Positions 8,325 to 16,447 of a stretch of DNA of 33,798 bases are shown here, piece by piece. The translations under genes were made by a program, and so were the position numbers. The stretch comes from Phycisphaerae bacterium. Its GTDB lineage: Bacteria; Planctomycetota; Phycisphaerae; Tepidisphaerales; Tepidisphaeraceae. Within the stretch, counting starts at the first letter, position 1. Each line of letters begins with the position of its first letter. The notes under the pieces were generated by a model. The model was not told the DNA's origin. It saw only the letters and a program-made list of their open reading frames with translations, and ran no database searches. The DNA lies in NCBI GenBank assembly GCA_030448225.1, contig JAUJNJ010000077.1, positions 1 to 33,798 of the forward strand, written 5' to 3'.

Positions 8325-11066
8325 ATGAGCCCGCATGCGTCCCTTCGTCCGTTCCGGCGCGCGTCCCTGCCGAACGCGGGCCGGGCCGCGGTCGCTCACC
8401 CCGAGTCGCTCGAGCGGCGGGTGCTGTGCAGCACGGTCATTGACTGGCAACCCGAGGGGTTCGGCGACGACGCGTGGTCCGAGGCGGGCTACGAGGGCCT
8501 GTTCCCGCCGGAGGTGATGGTCCGACAGCCCGACGGCAAGCTGCTGATCAGCGGCAACGCAATCCTGCACGAGCGCGACCCCGCGCCCGCCGTCGCGCCC
8601 GGCGCGTACGGCTTCGCCGTCGCGCGCTACAACGCCGACGGCACGCTCGACGCGACGTTCGGCGGCGGCGAGGGCGTGGCCACGATGCCGGGCCTCGGCG
8701 GCGGCAACTTCGCGTCGGCGAGCGACATAGCCCTGACGGCCGACGGGCGGATCGTCCTCGCCGGCCGGGTGCTCAGCGGCGTCCCCGGCGACCCGAACCC
8801 GGACCGCAGCGGCATCGTCCGCCTCAACCCCGACGGCTCGCCCGACCCGACGTTCGGCGCCGGCGGGATCGTCCTCGACCACGCGGGCCGCGCGGCCGGC
8901 GACGGGTACGTCGAGGCCAAGGAGTGCGTCGCGGTCGACGCGCAGGGCCGCGTCCTCCTCGGCGCCCCGACGCGCGTCACGGGCGCCGGCGAGGGGAACC
9001 TGATCGGCGAGATCGACGGCGTCGTCACCCGCTACCTCCCCGACGGCTCGCGCGACGCGTCGTTCGGCGACGGCGGCGCCGTCCGCATCAACGTGCCCGG
9101 CGTCGGCTGGGGCCGCGTGCAGGATCTGGCCGTCACCCCGGACGGCAGGATCGTCGTCAACTCCGCCCTCAACGTCAGCGACCGCGTGTTCGCGCAGGAC
9201 GCGATCGGCACCGGGTTCCACCTCGTCCGCCTCCACGACGACGGCTCGTTCGACCCGACGTTCGGCACCGGCGGGCAGGTGCGGACCGAGATCGCCGGCC
9301 TCACCCCCACCGACATGGTGCTCCTCGGCGACGGCTCGGTCGTGGTGGGCGGCACCGTCGCCAACGGCCGGGAGGACGACGCGCACCTCCACCCCCACCC
9401 GGGCGTGCTCGCCCGCTACACGGCCGCGGGCGCGCTCGACCCGTCGTTCGGCGGCGCGGGCACCGGCGTCTTCGACATCACCGACGACGTGGCCCACCGC
9501 TTCTCCTTCGGCGGGCTCGCGGCCGCGCCGGACGGGAAGCTGATCGTCGTCGGGAGCCACGTCGAGCCGGGGCCGGACGGGACGATCCCCGCCTTCGGCG
9601 AACACCACGACCTCGGCGCGGCCGTGCTGCGGTTCAATCCCGACGGGACGCTCGACGCCGACTTCGGCACCGGCGGGCGGCAGGTCATGACGACCGGCGT
9701 GTTCATGAGCGGCGACTCGGTGGTCGCGCTGCCGGATGGGTCGGCGGTCGTCGCCGGCTACGTCCGCCGGCCGGGTCCCGGCCCCGAGGGCGGGTTGAGC
9801 ACGTACCTCGCGCGGTTCGGCCCGGCCGGCGAGCCGCCCGGCGCGCCGCCGGACCAGCACGAGGAGCCCCCGGTGCTGACCCCGCCGCCGCCGACCATCC
9901 CCGACGAGCCGGACCGCTACCCGGACCGCTTCCCGCGGTCCGTCGGCGGGTTCCGCGTCGAGTACGCGGTCGAGGACATCATGGTGACCCCGTTCCGCGA
10001 GCTGCGCATCGAAGCCGAGAGCGGCGGGCGCGACGACGTCGTCCGCATCGCGCGCAGCGAGGCGTTGCCGTACGCGATCGACTTCGTCCTCAACGGCGAG
10101 ACGTACACCGCCGACTTCGCCGAGCTCGGCACCCGCATCCCCTGGGCCGTGTCCACCGGCGCCGGCGAGGACCGCGTCGCGGTGACGTTCGCGGCGGCCG
10201 ACGCGGCGTTGGGCCGGGTGTTCTCCGACTTCGAGATCTCCGGCGGCGCGGGCGACGACGAGCTGACCAACGGGGACACGTACGCCACCCTCAGGGGCGG
10301 CGGCGGCGACGACACGCTCCGCGGCGGCGCCGCGAGCGACCACTTGTTCGGCGACGACGGCGTCGACCGGCTCTACGGCAACGACGGCAACGACGTCCTG
10401 TACGTCGGCGAAATTGGCACGAAGTGGCTGCCCGGCGAGGTGTACGACGGCGGCGCCGGCGACGACGAGTTCGCCCTCGACCTGCGCCGCGAACCGCTGC
10501 CGGACGACGGGCCGACCGGCGAGCCGTCGGCCCCGACGCCGATCCCGCCGCCGCCGCCGCCGACATCACCGACGCAGCCCCGCCCCGAGCTGCCCCCGGA
10601 CACGCCACAGTACCCGGGCGCGCCGATGACGATGTCGGCCGCCTTCGTCGGCAAGGGGGTCGTGCGCAACGGCCGCGGCTACGAGTTCCGCGTCCTCTAC
10701 GTCGCGCCCGGCGGCGGCCGCGTCGACCCCGCGTCGTTCGCGGCGGACGACCTGAGCGTCACGGGCCCCGGCGGGTTCGCGGCCGACGCGCAGTTGCTGG
10801 GCGTCCGCACGGTGCGCGGCGGCGGCGCGGTCGTCGCCCGCTACCGCCTGACCGCCCCGGGCGGCGCGTTCGCCGCGGCCGACAACGGCGCGTACGCCGT
10901 GCAGTTCCGCCGGGCCGCGCCGCCCGCCGCCGCCGCCGGCGCGACGCCGCCGCCGGCCGGGCGGTTTCAGCGCCTGTTCCTCGCGCAGGACGGCGCCGCG
11001 GCCACGTTCGCGCAAGACCTGGGGACGTTCGAGGTCGACGTGAAGGCGAGGCGGAAGGGGAGGTAA
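8325..11066 (+). CDS. large secreted delta-60 repeat protein with RTX-type glycine-rich region
   Basis: 913 residues, intact. Residues 29-36 (LERRVLCS) form the N-terminal element common in planctomycete exported proteins, after a basic leader. Six delta-60-type repeats (pattern 'R-Y/L/F-N-x-DG-x-D-x-x-FG-x-GG') start near nucleotides 8628, 8815, 9024, 9222, 9408 and 9628, about 65 residues apart, with VVVGG/IVLAG strands between; a degenerate seventh lies near 9809. This predicts a beta-propeller-like structure. A proline-rich linker (about 506-540) leads to a domain of unknown type. A glycine/aspartate-rich stretch follows (about 638-715: GGAGDDELTNG, GGGGDDTLRGG, GNDGNDVLY), resembling RTX calcium-binding repeats. 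A second proline linker (about 727-765) precedes a C-terminal beta-rich domain (DDLSVTGPGGF). It is probably extracellular. No enzymatic residues are recognisable. The only ribosome-site candidate, GGTGGGA just upstream of the ATG, is weak. Confidence 0.9.
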   Translation: MSPHASLRPFRRASLPNAGRAAVAHPESLERRVLCSTVIDWQPEGFGDDAWSEAGYEGLFPPEVMVRQPDGKLLISGNAILHERDPAPAVAPGAYGFAVARYNADGTLDATFGGGEGVATMPGLGGGNFASASDIALTADGRIVLAGRVLSGVPGDPNPDRSGIVRLNPDGSPDPTFGAGGIVLDHAGRAAGDGYVEAKECVAVDAQGRVLLGAPTRVTGAGEGNLIGEIDGVVTRYLPDGSRDASFGDGGAVRINVPGVGWGRVQDLAVTPDGRIVVNSALNVSDRVFAQDAIGTGFHLVRLHDDGSFDPTFGTGGQVRTEIAGLTPTDMVLLGDGSVVVGGTVANGREDDAHLHPHPGVLARYTAAGALDPSFGGAGTGVFDITDDVAHRFSFGGLAAAPDGKLIVVGSHVEPGPDGTIPAFGEHHDLGAAVLRFNPDGTLDADFGTGGRQVMTTGVFMSGDSVVALPDGSAVVAGYVRRPGPGPEGGLSTYLARFGPAGEPPGAPPDQHEEPPVLTPPPPTIPDEPDRYPDRFPRSVGGFRVEYAVEDIMVTPFRELRIEAESGGRDDVVRIARSEALPYAIDFVLNGETYTADFAELGTRIPWAVSTGAGEDRVAVTFAAADAALGRVFSDFEISGGAGDDELTNGDTYATLRGGGGDDTLRGGAASDHLFGDDGVDRLYGNDGNDVLYVGEIGTKWLPGEVYDGGAGDDEFALDLRREPLPDDGPTGEPSAPTPIPPPPPPTSPTQPRPELPPDTPQYPGAPMTMSAAFVGKGVVRNGRGYEFRVLYVAPGGGRVDPASFAADDLSVTGPGGFAADAQLLGVRTVRGGGAVVARYRLTAPGGAFAAADNGAYAVQFRRAAPPAAAAGATPPPAGRFQRLFLAQDGAAATFAQDLGTFEVDVKARRKGR

Positions 11067-11334
11067 ATGGGGCCGGCCGTTGTTCCGGACGCCCGTGCGC
11101 CGTGGTAGCCTGCCGCGGCGCATTGCCGGATGAAGCGCCGACGTTGCTCCCTCGAATTCTGAGGGCGGAGCGGGGGCATCGCCCCGCGGACGTAGCGCGC
11201 GTGGGAGGCTCGCCGCAGGACGCACGTCGACTTCGCGCGGTGCCGCTCGTGCGGTATCGCGGGAAGTCCCCCGACGCGGCGGGCAAGCCCGCCGGCTAGA
11301 TGTGGGCGGTATCCATTGACGGTATCTGCTGTTG

Positions 11335-11667
11335 ATGCAGTTGCAACGATTGACCAGGGCCGAGAGCCGCATCGTCGGCGAAGTCTTGAGCGCGGCTGCG
11401 GACGGGCCGTTCTTTCCCGACCGGGAGTTTCATACGCTGTTCGGGTTGTACCGCGAAGAATTCCGGCGGATCGCCGACGAGTGGCCGCTGCCGCGCGCGG
11501 CGCCGGAGGCGGTGAGGGCGGCTGTCAACGACGCGTTCAACAACCTGCTCGGCTACCCGCATCGAAAGGACGACGTGTGGCCGGATTGGATCCCGGTCGA
11601 TCAGGTCGCGCTCGATGAGTTGTTCCGCCGGCTGCGCGCCGGCCGGAATGACAGCACGGTTGGATGA
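11335..11667 (+). CDS. small hypothetical protein, 110 aa
   Basis: A small acidic, helical, soluble protein with no signal peptide or membrane segment. Recognisable stretches include LTRAESRIVGEVLSAAADG, YREEFRRIADEWPLP and DEVALDELFRRLR-like helices near the C-terminus. The natural codon use and the plausible amphipathic pattern (FNNLLGYPHRKDDVWPDWI) argue for a real gene. I do not recognise the family; it is the kind of small protein often found as an isolated gene or an immunity-type partner, but nothing next to it supports a toxin pairing. The ATG at 11335 follows an in-frame TTG at 11332. No strong ribosome-binding site is visible. Positions 11067-11334 hold nothing else I can recognise. 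Confidence 0.6.
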   Translation: MQLQRLTRAESRIVGEVLSAAADGPFFPDREFHTLFGLYREEFRRIADEWPLPRAAPEAVRAAVNDAFNNLLGYPHRKDDVWPDWIPVDQVALDELFRRLRAGRNDSTVG

Positions 11668-11880
11668 CGGGTGCGGCCCGCGACGATCGCTCTGTGAGGA
11701 TCGCGGGGAGTCGGTAGCGACGAGTCGGGGGGAACCGGAGGAGCAAACTCCTACGTCGTTCGAAGGCGCTTCACGGTTCGCCGCGGTGTTCCGGCCGGCG
11801 CCACCGTCAGTAAAGTTCGGCCGCCGGCATTGTTCCTCGGCAGCGAGTGGTTGGTCTGCTCATCGCACCATCGAACACGG

Positions 11881-12054
11881 CGGGGGGGGGGGGGGGGGGG
11901 GCCCGCGCGCCCGCCGGGGGGGGCGGGGGGGGCCCCGCCCCCCCCCCCGCGGGGGCGCCGGGCTGAGAGGGGGGGGGGGGGGTGGCTCGGGCGGGGGGGG
12001 GGGGAGGGGGGGGGGGGCGGGGCGCCGCGCCCCCCCGCCCCCCCCCCCCCGCTG
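11881..12054. repeat. poly-G/poly-C low-complexity tract, probable assembly artefact
   Basis: The stretch begins with about 20 consecutive G residues and continues as long G runs broken by short C runs, almost without A or T, then a C-rich end near 12030-12054. It lies in the 435-base gap between the small hypothetical protein and the lipoprotein gene. Tracts like this are typical of no-signal poly-G reads or bad consensus. A true G-quadruplex-prone tract is possible but less likely. The flanking 11668-11880 holds no recognised gene, only a small AGGAG...CTCCT hairpin near 11740. Confidence 0.8.
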
Positions 12055-12102
12055 TGGTACGTGGGCGGGGCCGCCCGCCCCGAAGCGGCGGGGCGTCCGG
12101 TG

Positions 12103-12384
12103 TTACTTCCCGGGGTCGGTCTGCGTCGGGTCGGCCGTGCTGCTGCCGGGGGCGGGCTTGATCACCTTGCGCTCGCGCGTCTCGGTCTCCTGGACCGTCG
12201 CGCCGCTGCCGGTCTGGCGGGTGCGGGTGCGCTCCTGGACGGCCGTGCCGTCGGCGCGGACGCCTTGGTTCTGCGTCTGCCCGGTGACGGTGCCGCCACC
12301 CTCGCCGTCGCTGTTGCAGCCGACCGCGGCCCCCACGAACAGCGCCGCGCCGAGCGACGCCACCATCGTGCTGTGAAGCTTCAT
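12103..12384 (-). CDS. small lipoprotein, hydrophilic
   Basis: 93 residues. The N-terminus MKLHSTMVASLGAALFVGAAVGC is a lipoprotein signal peptide with a lipobox-like AVGC, so Cys23 is the predicted lipidated residue. The mature part is short, polar and rich in T, G, R, E and Q (GGGTVTGQTQNQGV, TRTRQTGSGATVQETETRERK) and is probably unstructured. It has no enzymatic motif. AAAGGAG on the minus strand, seven bases before the ATG at 12384, fixes the start. A longer in-frame reading upstream lacks signal features. It stands alone, downstream of and on the same strand as the PQQ-dehydrogenase-like gene with a gap of about 220 bases. The role is unknown. Confidence 0.8.
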   Translation of the reverse strand: MKLHSTMVASLGAALFVGAAVGCNSDGEGGGTVTGQTQNQGVRADGTAVQERTRTRQTGSGATVQETETRERKVIKPAPGSSTADPTQTDPGK

Positions 12385-12602
12385 AAAAGGTCTCCTTTCC
12401 TGTGAGTGGGGGGACGACCGCAAAACGCGGGCCGGGGTGGGCGCACGGATGGTGAGCGGCAGATTTGTCCCACGGGCAACGATCCGAAAAATTTTGACCG
12501 TCGCCTCGCGCGGAGCCCGGTCGCGACCGGTTGTCGCGGCCGCACCGCGACACGATTCCGCGGACGCCGCGGCAAAGGCCGACGCGACGGGCGCGTGCGC
12601 CG

Positions 12603-14574
12603 TCACCGCACCGGCAGGTAGGTGGCGGCGTAGACGCGATCCTTCGCCGGCGTGACGAGCGAAAGCGTCGTGCTCCGCTTTCCCTTCCACCCGACGAACG
12701 TGTGGAGGACGCCGTCGATCTCCTGCTGTGGCGGGGCGGTCAACTCGCGGCTGAGGCCGGCGACGGCGGTGAAGGAGAAGGGGGCGGCCATCGGCTGGCC
12801 GTCAAGGTCGATCGTCGCGCCGGCGGGGGCGTCGACGGTGAGCGTCACCTTCTGCGGGAAGACGTCTCGGTGCGTCGTCGCCGACACGCCACGCGCGTCG
12901 GTCACCGTCAGGTGCACGCGGTACCAGACGTTCGCCGACGTCTCGCCGACGCGCGGGATGAGCACCGCGCCGAACCTCCGCCCGGCGGTCGCCGGGTAGA
13001 ACGGGTGCGTGTGCTCGTCGTGGTGGAACACGATTTCCCACGTATACGCGCTTATCGGCAGACGGTCGCCCTCGGCGTCGGTTGCGGTGCCCTTGAACTT
13101 CAACTTCTGCCCCGCGCGGTACGTCTTGCCCTCGGCCGGGGTGAGGATCGTCGCGACGGGGGCCTCGTCGGTGACCACGCTCAGTGTCCCCGCATCGCTG
13201 GTGACCGAGCCGAGCGCGTTGGTGATGACGACGTCGAACGCCGCGCCGTCGTCAGCCGCGTCGGCGACGCCAGTGTGCAGGACGACGCCGTCGCGCCCGT
13301 TAATCGCGCGCCGTCGCGCGCCACTGGTAGGTCATCGGCTCGCGCCCGGCGGCTTCCACGCTGAAGGTGGCCGGTTGCCCCGCGGCCACGCTCGCGGCGG
13401 CGGGTTGGCGGGAGATCGTCGGGGCGGTGTCGGCGCTGGCGTAGCTGATCTTGTGGACCTCGCCGAGGCCCCACGCGACGTAGTAGAGGCTCCCGTCCGG
13501 GCCCGTCTCGACGTCGACGGCCGGGCCGATCCGGCCGGCGAAGCGCTGCTGCTGGCCGGTGGCGGGGTCGACGCGCCAGATCCACTGGTTGGTGCCGTCG
13601 ACGAAGAAGTAGTCGTCGGCCACGTCGGCGGGGAACGCGCCGGCCGCGCCGGCGGGCGGGTCGTAGAACGTGCCGCCGCTGATCGCCGCGCCGAGCGGTT
13701 CGGTGGTGTTGTCGAGGTTCGCGTCGCGCCCGCCGTGGCGGTAGGCGAGCAGCGGCGCGGCGAACCGCGGGTCGGCGCCCGCCGGGTTCGGCCCCTCGAC
13801 GCGCGGCCAGCCGTAGTTGCCGCCGGCCGTCACGTCGCTGATCTCCTCCCACGTCGCGGCCCCCACGTCGTTGGCGAACAGCCGGCCCGTCCGCGGGTCG
13901 ATGTCGAACGTGTAGGGGTTGCGGAATCCCAGCGCGTAGATCGCGCGGTTGTTGCCCGTCGTCGACGCGTGGAACGGGTTGTCGGTCGGGATCGAGCCGT
14001 CCGCGTTCACGCGGAGGATCTTGCCGAGCGTCGTCTCGAGCGACTGCGCGTTGCCGCTGGCGCCGTTGTCGCCGGCGGAGAGGTAGAGCTTCCCGTCGGG
14101 GCCGAACTTCAGGTCGCCGCCGTTGTGGATGTAGGACGAGCCGTCGAGCCGGTCGAGGTCGAAGACGACCTGCTCGCTCCCCGCGGCCGCCACGTCACCG
14201 GCGGCGGTGAAGCGGCTGACGCGGTTGTGCACGAACGGCTGGCGCGCGGTGTGGAAGACGTAGACGTACCCGTTGCTCGAGAAGTCCGGGTCGAGCTCGA
14301 TTCCCAGCGCCCCGCGCTCGCCGGACGAGCTGACGTTCAGCGTGACGAACGGCTCGGGCAGCAGTTGCCCGTCCTTGATGATTCGCACCCGCCCGCGCTG
14401 CTCGGTCACGAACAGCCGCCCGTCCGGCGCGAAGTCGATCGACACCGGCTGCTCCAGCCCCGCCGCGACGAGGCTGTCGACGTAACCCGCCGGCACCACG
14501 GCGAACAACGTGCGGCGTTCCAGGCGTTCGATCAGCGGGCGCGGCGGCGCGGACGGCGACATCGGCAAGGGCAT
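12603..14574 (-). pseudogene. secreted PQQ-dependent glucose/sorbosone dehydrogenase-like protein with Ig-like and PKD-like tail, one frame change
   Basis: Residues 18-25 (LERRTLFA) give the planctomycete N-terminal element. From about 27 to 380 the protein is a six-bladed soluble-glucose-dehydrogenase/sorbosone-dehydrogenase-type domain: LFVTEQRGRVRII, GLGIELD-like GALGIELDPDF, YIHNGGDLKFGPDGKLYLS (His150 at the position of the catalytic His), TTLGKILRVNADG, ALGFRNPYTFDIDP (Arg218) and NYGWPRVEG. Residues about 383-424 start an Ig-like module (ISRQPAAASVAAGQ, TYQW). A one-base shift near 13305 ends the frame; the next frame continues as VVLHTGVADAADDGAAFDVVITN and then a PKD/cadherin-like region (ATILTPAEGKTYRAGQ, GTATDAEGDRLP) to the stop at 12603. 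The whole is about 656 codons. It probably oxidises sugars in the periplasm or outside the cell using PQQ; the substrate is unknown. Confidence 0.8.
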
Positions 14575-14815
14575 CCACTCAACTCCGGGAGGTACAACGG
14601 GGCGAAGACCGACCGCTTCTATCGGACGACCCCGAGGCTGTCAAAGCGGCTTCTCGCGACGCGCGCCCGGCTCGCAGTGTCGCCCACGACGGAACACGAA
14701 TGGGCACGCTCAGCAAGAGATTCGCCCGGCTCTCTCCAATCGCGCGCCTTCCTGCGGCTTCGTGGGCAGTTCCCTCGCTTGCCGGTACCATCCGGCCAGT
14801 CTGGAGACCCAGCGC

Positions 14816-15868
14816 ATGACCGCGAACCTCGACCCCGCCATCCCCGACCGCGTCCGCGACCTCGACCACCTCGAAGACCTGCTGAGCGAGCCCACGCCCG
14901 GCGTGGTCGACACGATGCGCCGCCTCGACGGCGACGTGATCGTCCTCGGCGTCGGCGGGAAGATGGGGCCGAGCCTCGCGCGCATGGCGAAACGCGCCAG
15001 CGACGCGGCGGGCGCGCGGCGGCGCGTGATCGGCGTGTCGCGCTTCTCGTCGCCGGACCTGCCGCGGCAGCTCAACGGGTGGGGCGTCGAGACGATCGCC
15101 GGCGACCTGCTCGAGCAGGCCGACCTCGACCGCCTGCCCGACGTGCCGAACGTCGTGTTCATGGCGGGGATGAAGTTCGGCTCGACCGGCCAGCAGGCGC
15201 GCACGTGGGCGATGAACACGTTCCTGCCCGGGATGGTGGCGCGGAAGTACGCGCGGAGTCGGATCGTCGCGTTCTCCACCGGCAACGTCTACCCGATGAC
15301 GCCCGTCACGCTCGGCGGCTCGATCGAGGCGGACGACCCGAGCCCCAACGGCGAGTACGGCCAGAGTTGCCTCGGCCGCGAGCGCATCTTCGAGCACTTC
15401 AGCCGCACGCAGGGCACGCCTACCTCGATCATCCGCCTGAACTACGCGACCGAGATGCGCTACGGCGTGCTCGTCGATCTCGCCCGCCGGGTGTCGGCCG
15501 GCGAGACGATCGACCTGTCGATGGGGAACCTCAACTGCATCTGGCAGGCCGACGCCAACGCCGCCTCGCTCCGCAGCTTCGACGCGGCCGCGACCCCGCC
15601 GTTCGTGCTGAACGTGACCGGCCCCGAAACGCTCAGCGTCCGCCGCACGTGCGAGGACTTCGCCCGGCTGATGAAAAAGGACGTGGCGTTCACCGGCGCC
15701 GAATCTCCGATCGCTTACCTCAACAACGCCGGCTTGATGCTGAAGCTCTACGGCTATCCGCGCGTCGCGCCGCAACAGATGATCGAGTGGACCGCCGACT
15801 GGGTGAGCCGGGGCGGGGCGAGTTTGGGGAAGCCGACGCACTTCGAGACGCGCGACGGGAAATACTGA
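14816..15868 (+). CDS. NAD(P)-dependent epimerase/dehydratase-like protein with altered YxxxK
   Basis: 350 residues, intact. An extended short-chain dehydrogenase fold is indicated by VIVLGVGGKMGPSLARMA (nucleotide-binding GxGGxxG, 45-51), the ADL-like GDLLEQADLDRL segment, NVVFMAGMKFG, AFSTGNVYP (catalytic Ser/Thr strand, about 152-160) and NGEYGQSCLGRERIFEHFS. The catalytic Tyr181 is present, but the Lys expected four residues later is Cys185, so classic YxxxK chemistry is in doubt. ASP/RLNYATEMRYGVLVD and VLNVTGPETLSVR are the sugar-side elements of the family. The ATG at 14816 is the natural start, though no strong ribosome site is visible. It is on the same strand as the aldolase-family gene at 18309. 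The two could act in one sugar or uronate pathway, which is inference from neighbourhood. Confidence 0.85.
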   Translation: MTANLDPAIPDRVRDLDHLEDLLSEPTPGVVDTMRRLDGDVIVLGVGGKMGPSLARMAKRASDAAGARRRVIGVSRFSSPDLPRQLNGWGVETIAGDLLEQADLDRLPDVPNVVFMAGMKFGSTGQQARTWAMNTFLPGMVARKYARSRIVAFSTGNVYPMTPVTLGGSIEADDPSPNGEYGQSCLGRERIFEHFSRTQGTPTSIIRLNYATEMRYGVLVDLARRVSAGETIDLSMGNLNCIWQADANAASLRSFDAAATPPFVLNVTGPETLSVRRTCEDFARLMKKDVAFTGAESPIAYLNNAGLMLKLYGYPRVAPQQMIEWTADWVSRGGASLGKPTHFETRDGKY

Positions 15869-15900
15869 CGGGGGATTCTCGGGCAGTGCGACTGGGAATT

Positions 15901-16026
15901 GAACCACGGAGACACGGAGACACGGAGGTAGGAAGAGAAGTCGAAGGATGGAAGATCGAAAATGGCGGAAGGCGAAGAACCTCGCCGCCTCCGTCTTCTT
16001 CCTCCCCTTGCCTCCATGCGTCCGTA
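15901..16026. repeat. imperfect inverted-repeat element after the epimerase gene
   Basis: The left end carries tandem ACACGGAG units (15905-15927) running into AGGTAGGAAGAGAAG. The right end (about 15996-16026), read in reverse complement, gives a degenerate copy: TACGGACGCATGGAGG, then GGGGAGGAAGAAGAC. Roughly 37-bp arms enclose about 55 bases of AAG-rich sequence. This looks like a small non-autonomous repeat. Alignment is by eye and imperfect. Confidence 0.4.
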
Positions 16027-16073
16027 GATCAACTGCGTTCCATTTCAGGCGCACTCAGAACGGCGCGCCGGGT

Positions 16074-16102
16074 CCCATTTTAGCCGCCGCCCGAAGGGCG
16101 GT
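16074..16102. repeat. REP-like hairpin, copy 1
   Basis: The core TAGCCGCCGCCCGAAGGGCG lies at 16081-16100, preceded by a T run (CCCATTT). CCGCCC and GGGCGG form a six-base-pair stem around GAA. The same core occurs at 17916-17935 and, with one change, at 23491-23510, always between genes. Confidence 0.7.
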
Positions 16103-16146
16103 GTTGCTGCATGGACGACAACGAACCACCGCACCGTTACCGGAAC

Positions 16147-16390
16147 GCGTATCCGGTCCCCTCGCCCCCGTACTCGGGGAGAAGGTTAGGGTGAGGGGAT
16201 CTCGCAGCCGGTGCCCCTTACTTGAGACGACGGTCGCGCGAGCCCTCTCCCCGCCCTCTCCCCAGAGTACTGAGGAGGGGAGGAGCGCTGCTCATCGTTC
16301 GCGTGTGAGCGGAACGCCGCGGAGGTCGACGTCCCGGCAGGATGCCCCCCCCTGCCCTCTCCCCCGCCCGCACGGGGCGAGCGAGTAAAC
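16147..16390. repeat. CCCTCTCCCC-type intergenic repeats
   Basis: This stretch has several GC-rich inverted segments. CCCCTCGCCCCCGTACTCGG at 16159-16178 pairs partly with GGGGAGAAGG...GGTGAGGGG up to 16199. CTCTCCCC...GAGGAGGGGAG lies near 16256-16284, and a third CCCTCTCCCC-type run near 16353. Such stem-forming repeats are widespread between bacterial genes. No coding sequence is recognised here. Confidence 0.5.
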
Positions 16391-16395
16391 AAAGA

Positions 16396-16423
16396 GGCCG
16401 GTGGTGACGCGTCACCACCGGCC
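16396..16423 (-). terminator. intrinsic terminator of the ThuA gene, perfect 28-bp palindrome
   Basis: GGCCGGTGGTGACG is followed directly by its reverse complement, giving a perfect 14-bp palindrome. Read on the minus strand it starts 24 bases after the ThuA stop (16448) and is followed by TCTTTGTTTACTC, a T-rich tail. On the plus strand the tail is only TTT. It is best explained as the minus-strand terminator. Confidence 0.75.
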
Positions 16424-16447
16424 TTTCGATGATCCTCGTGCGTCGCC

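Noticed and set aside
8202..10343. Long minus-strand open frame of 713 codons
   Set aside because: It lies opposite the delta-60 gene, and its V/R/D/A-rich composition mirrors the complement of the repeated codons.
13009..16083. Plus-strand open frame of 1,024 codons
   Set aside because: It overlaps the PQQ-dehydrogenase-like gene antisense and the epimerase gene out of frame; no domain is recognisable.
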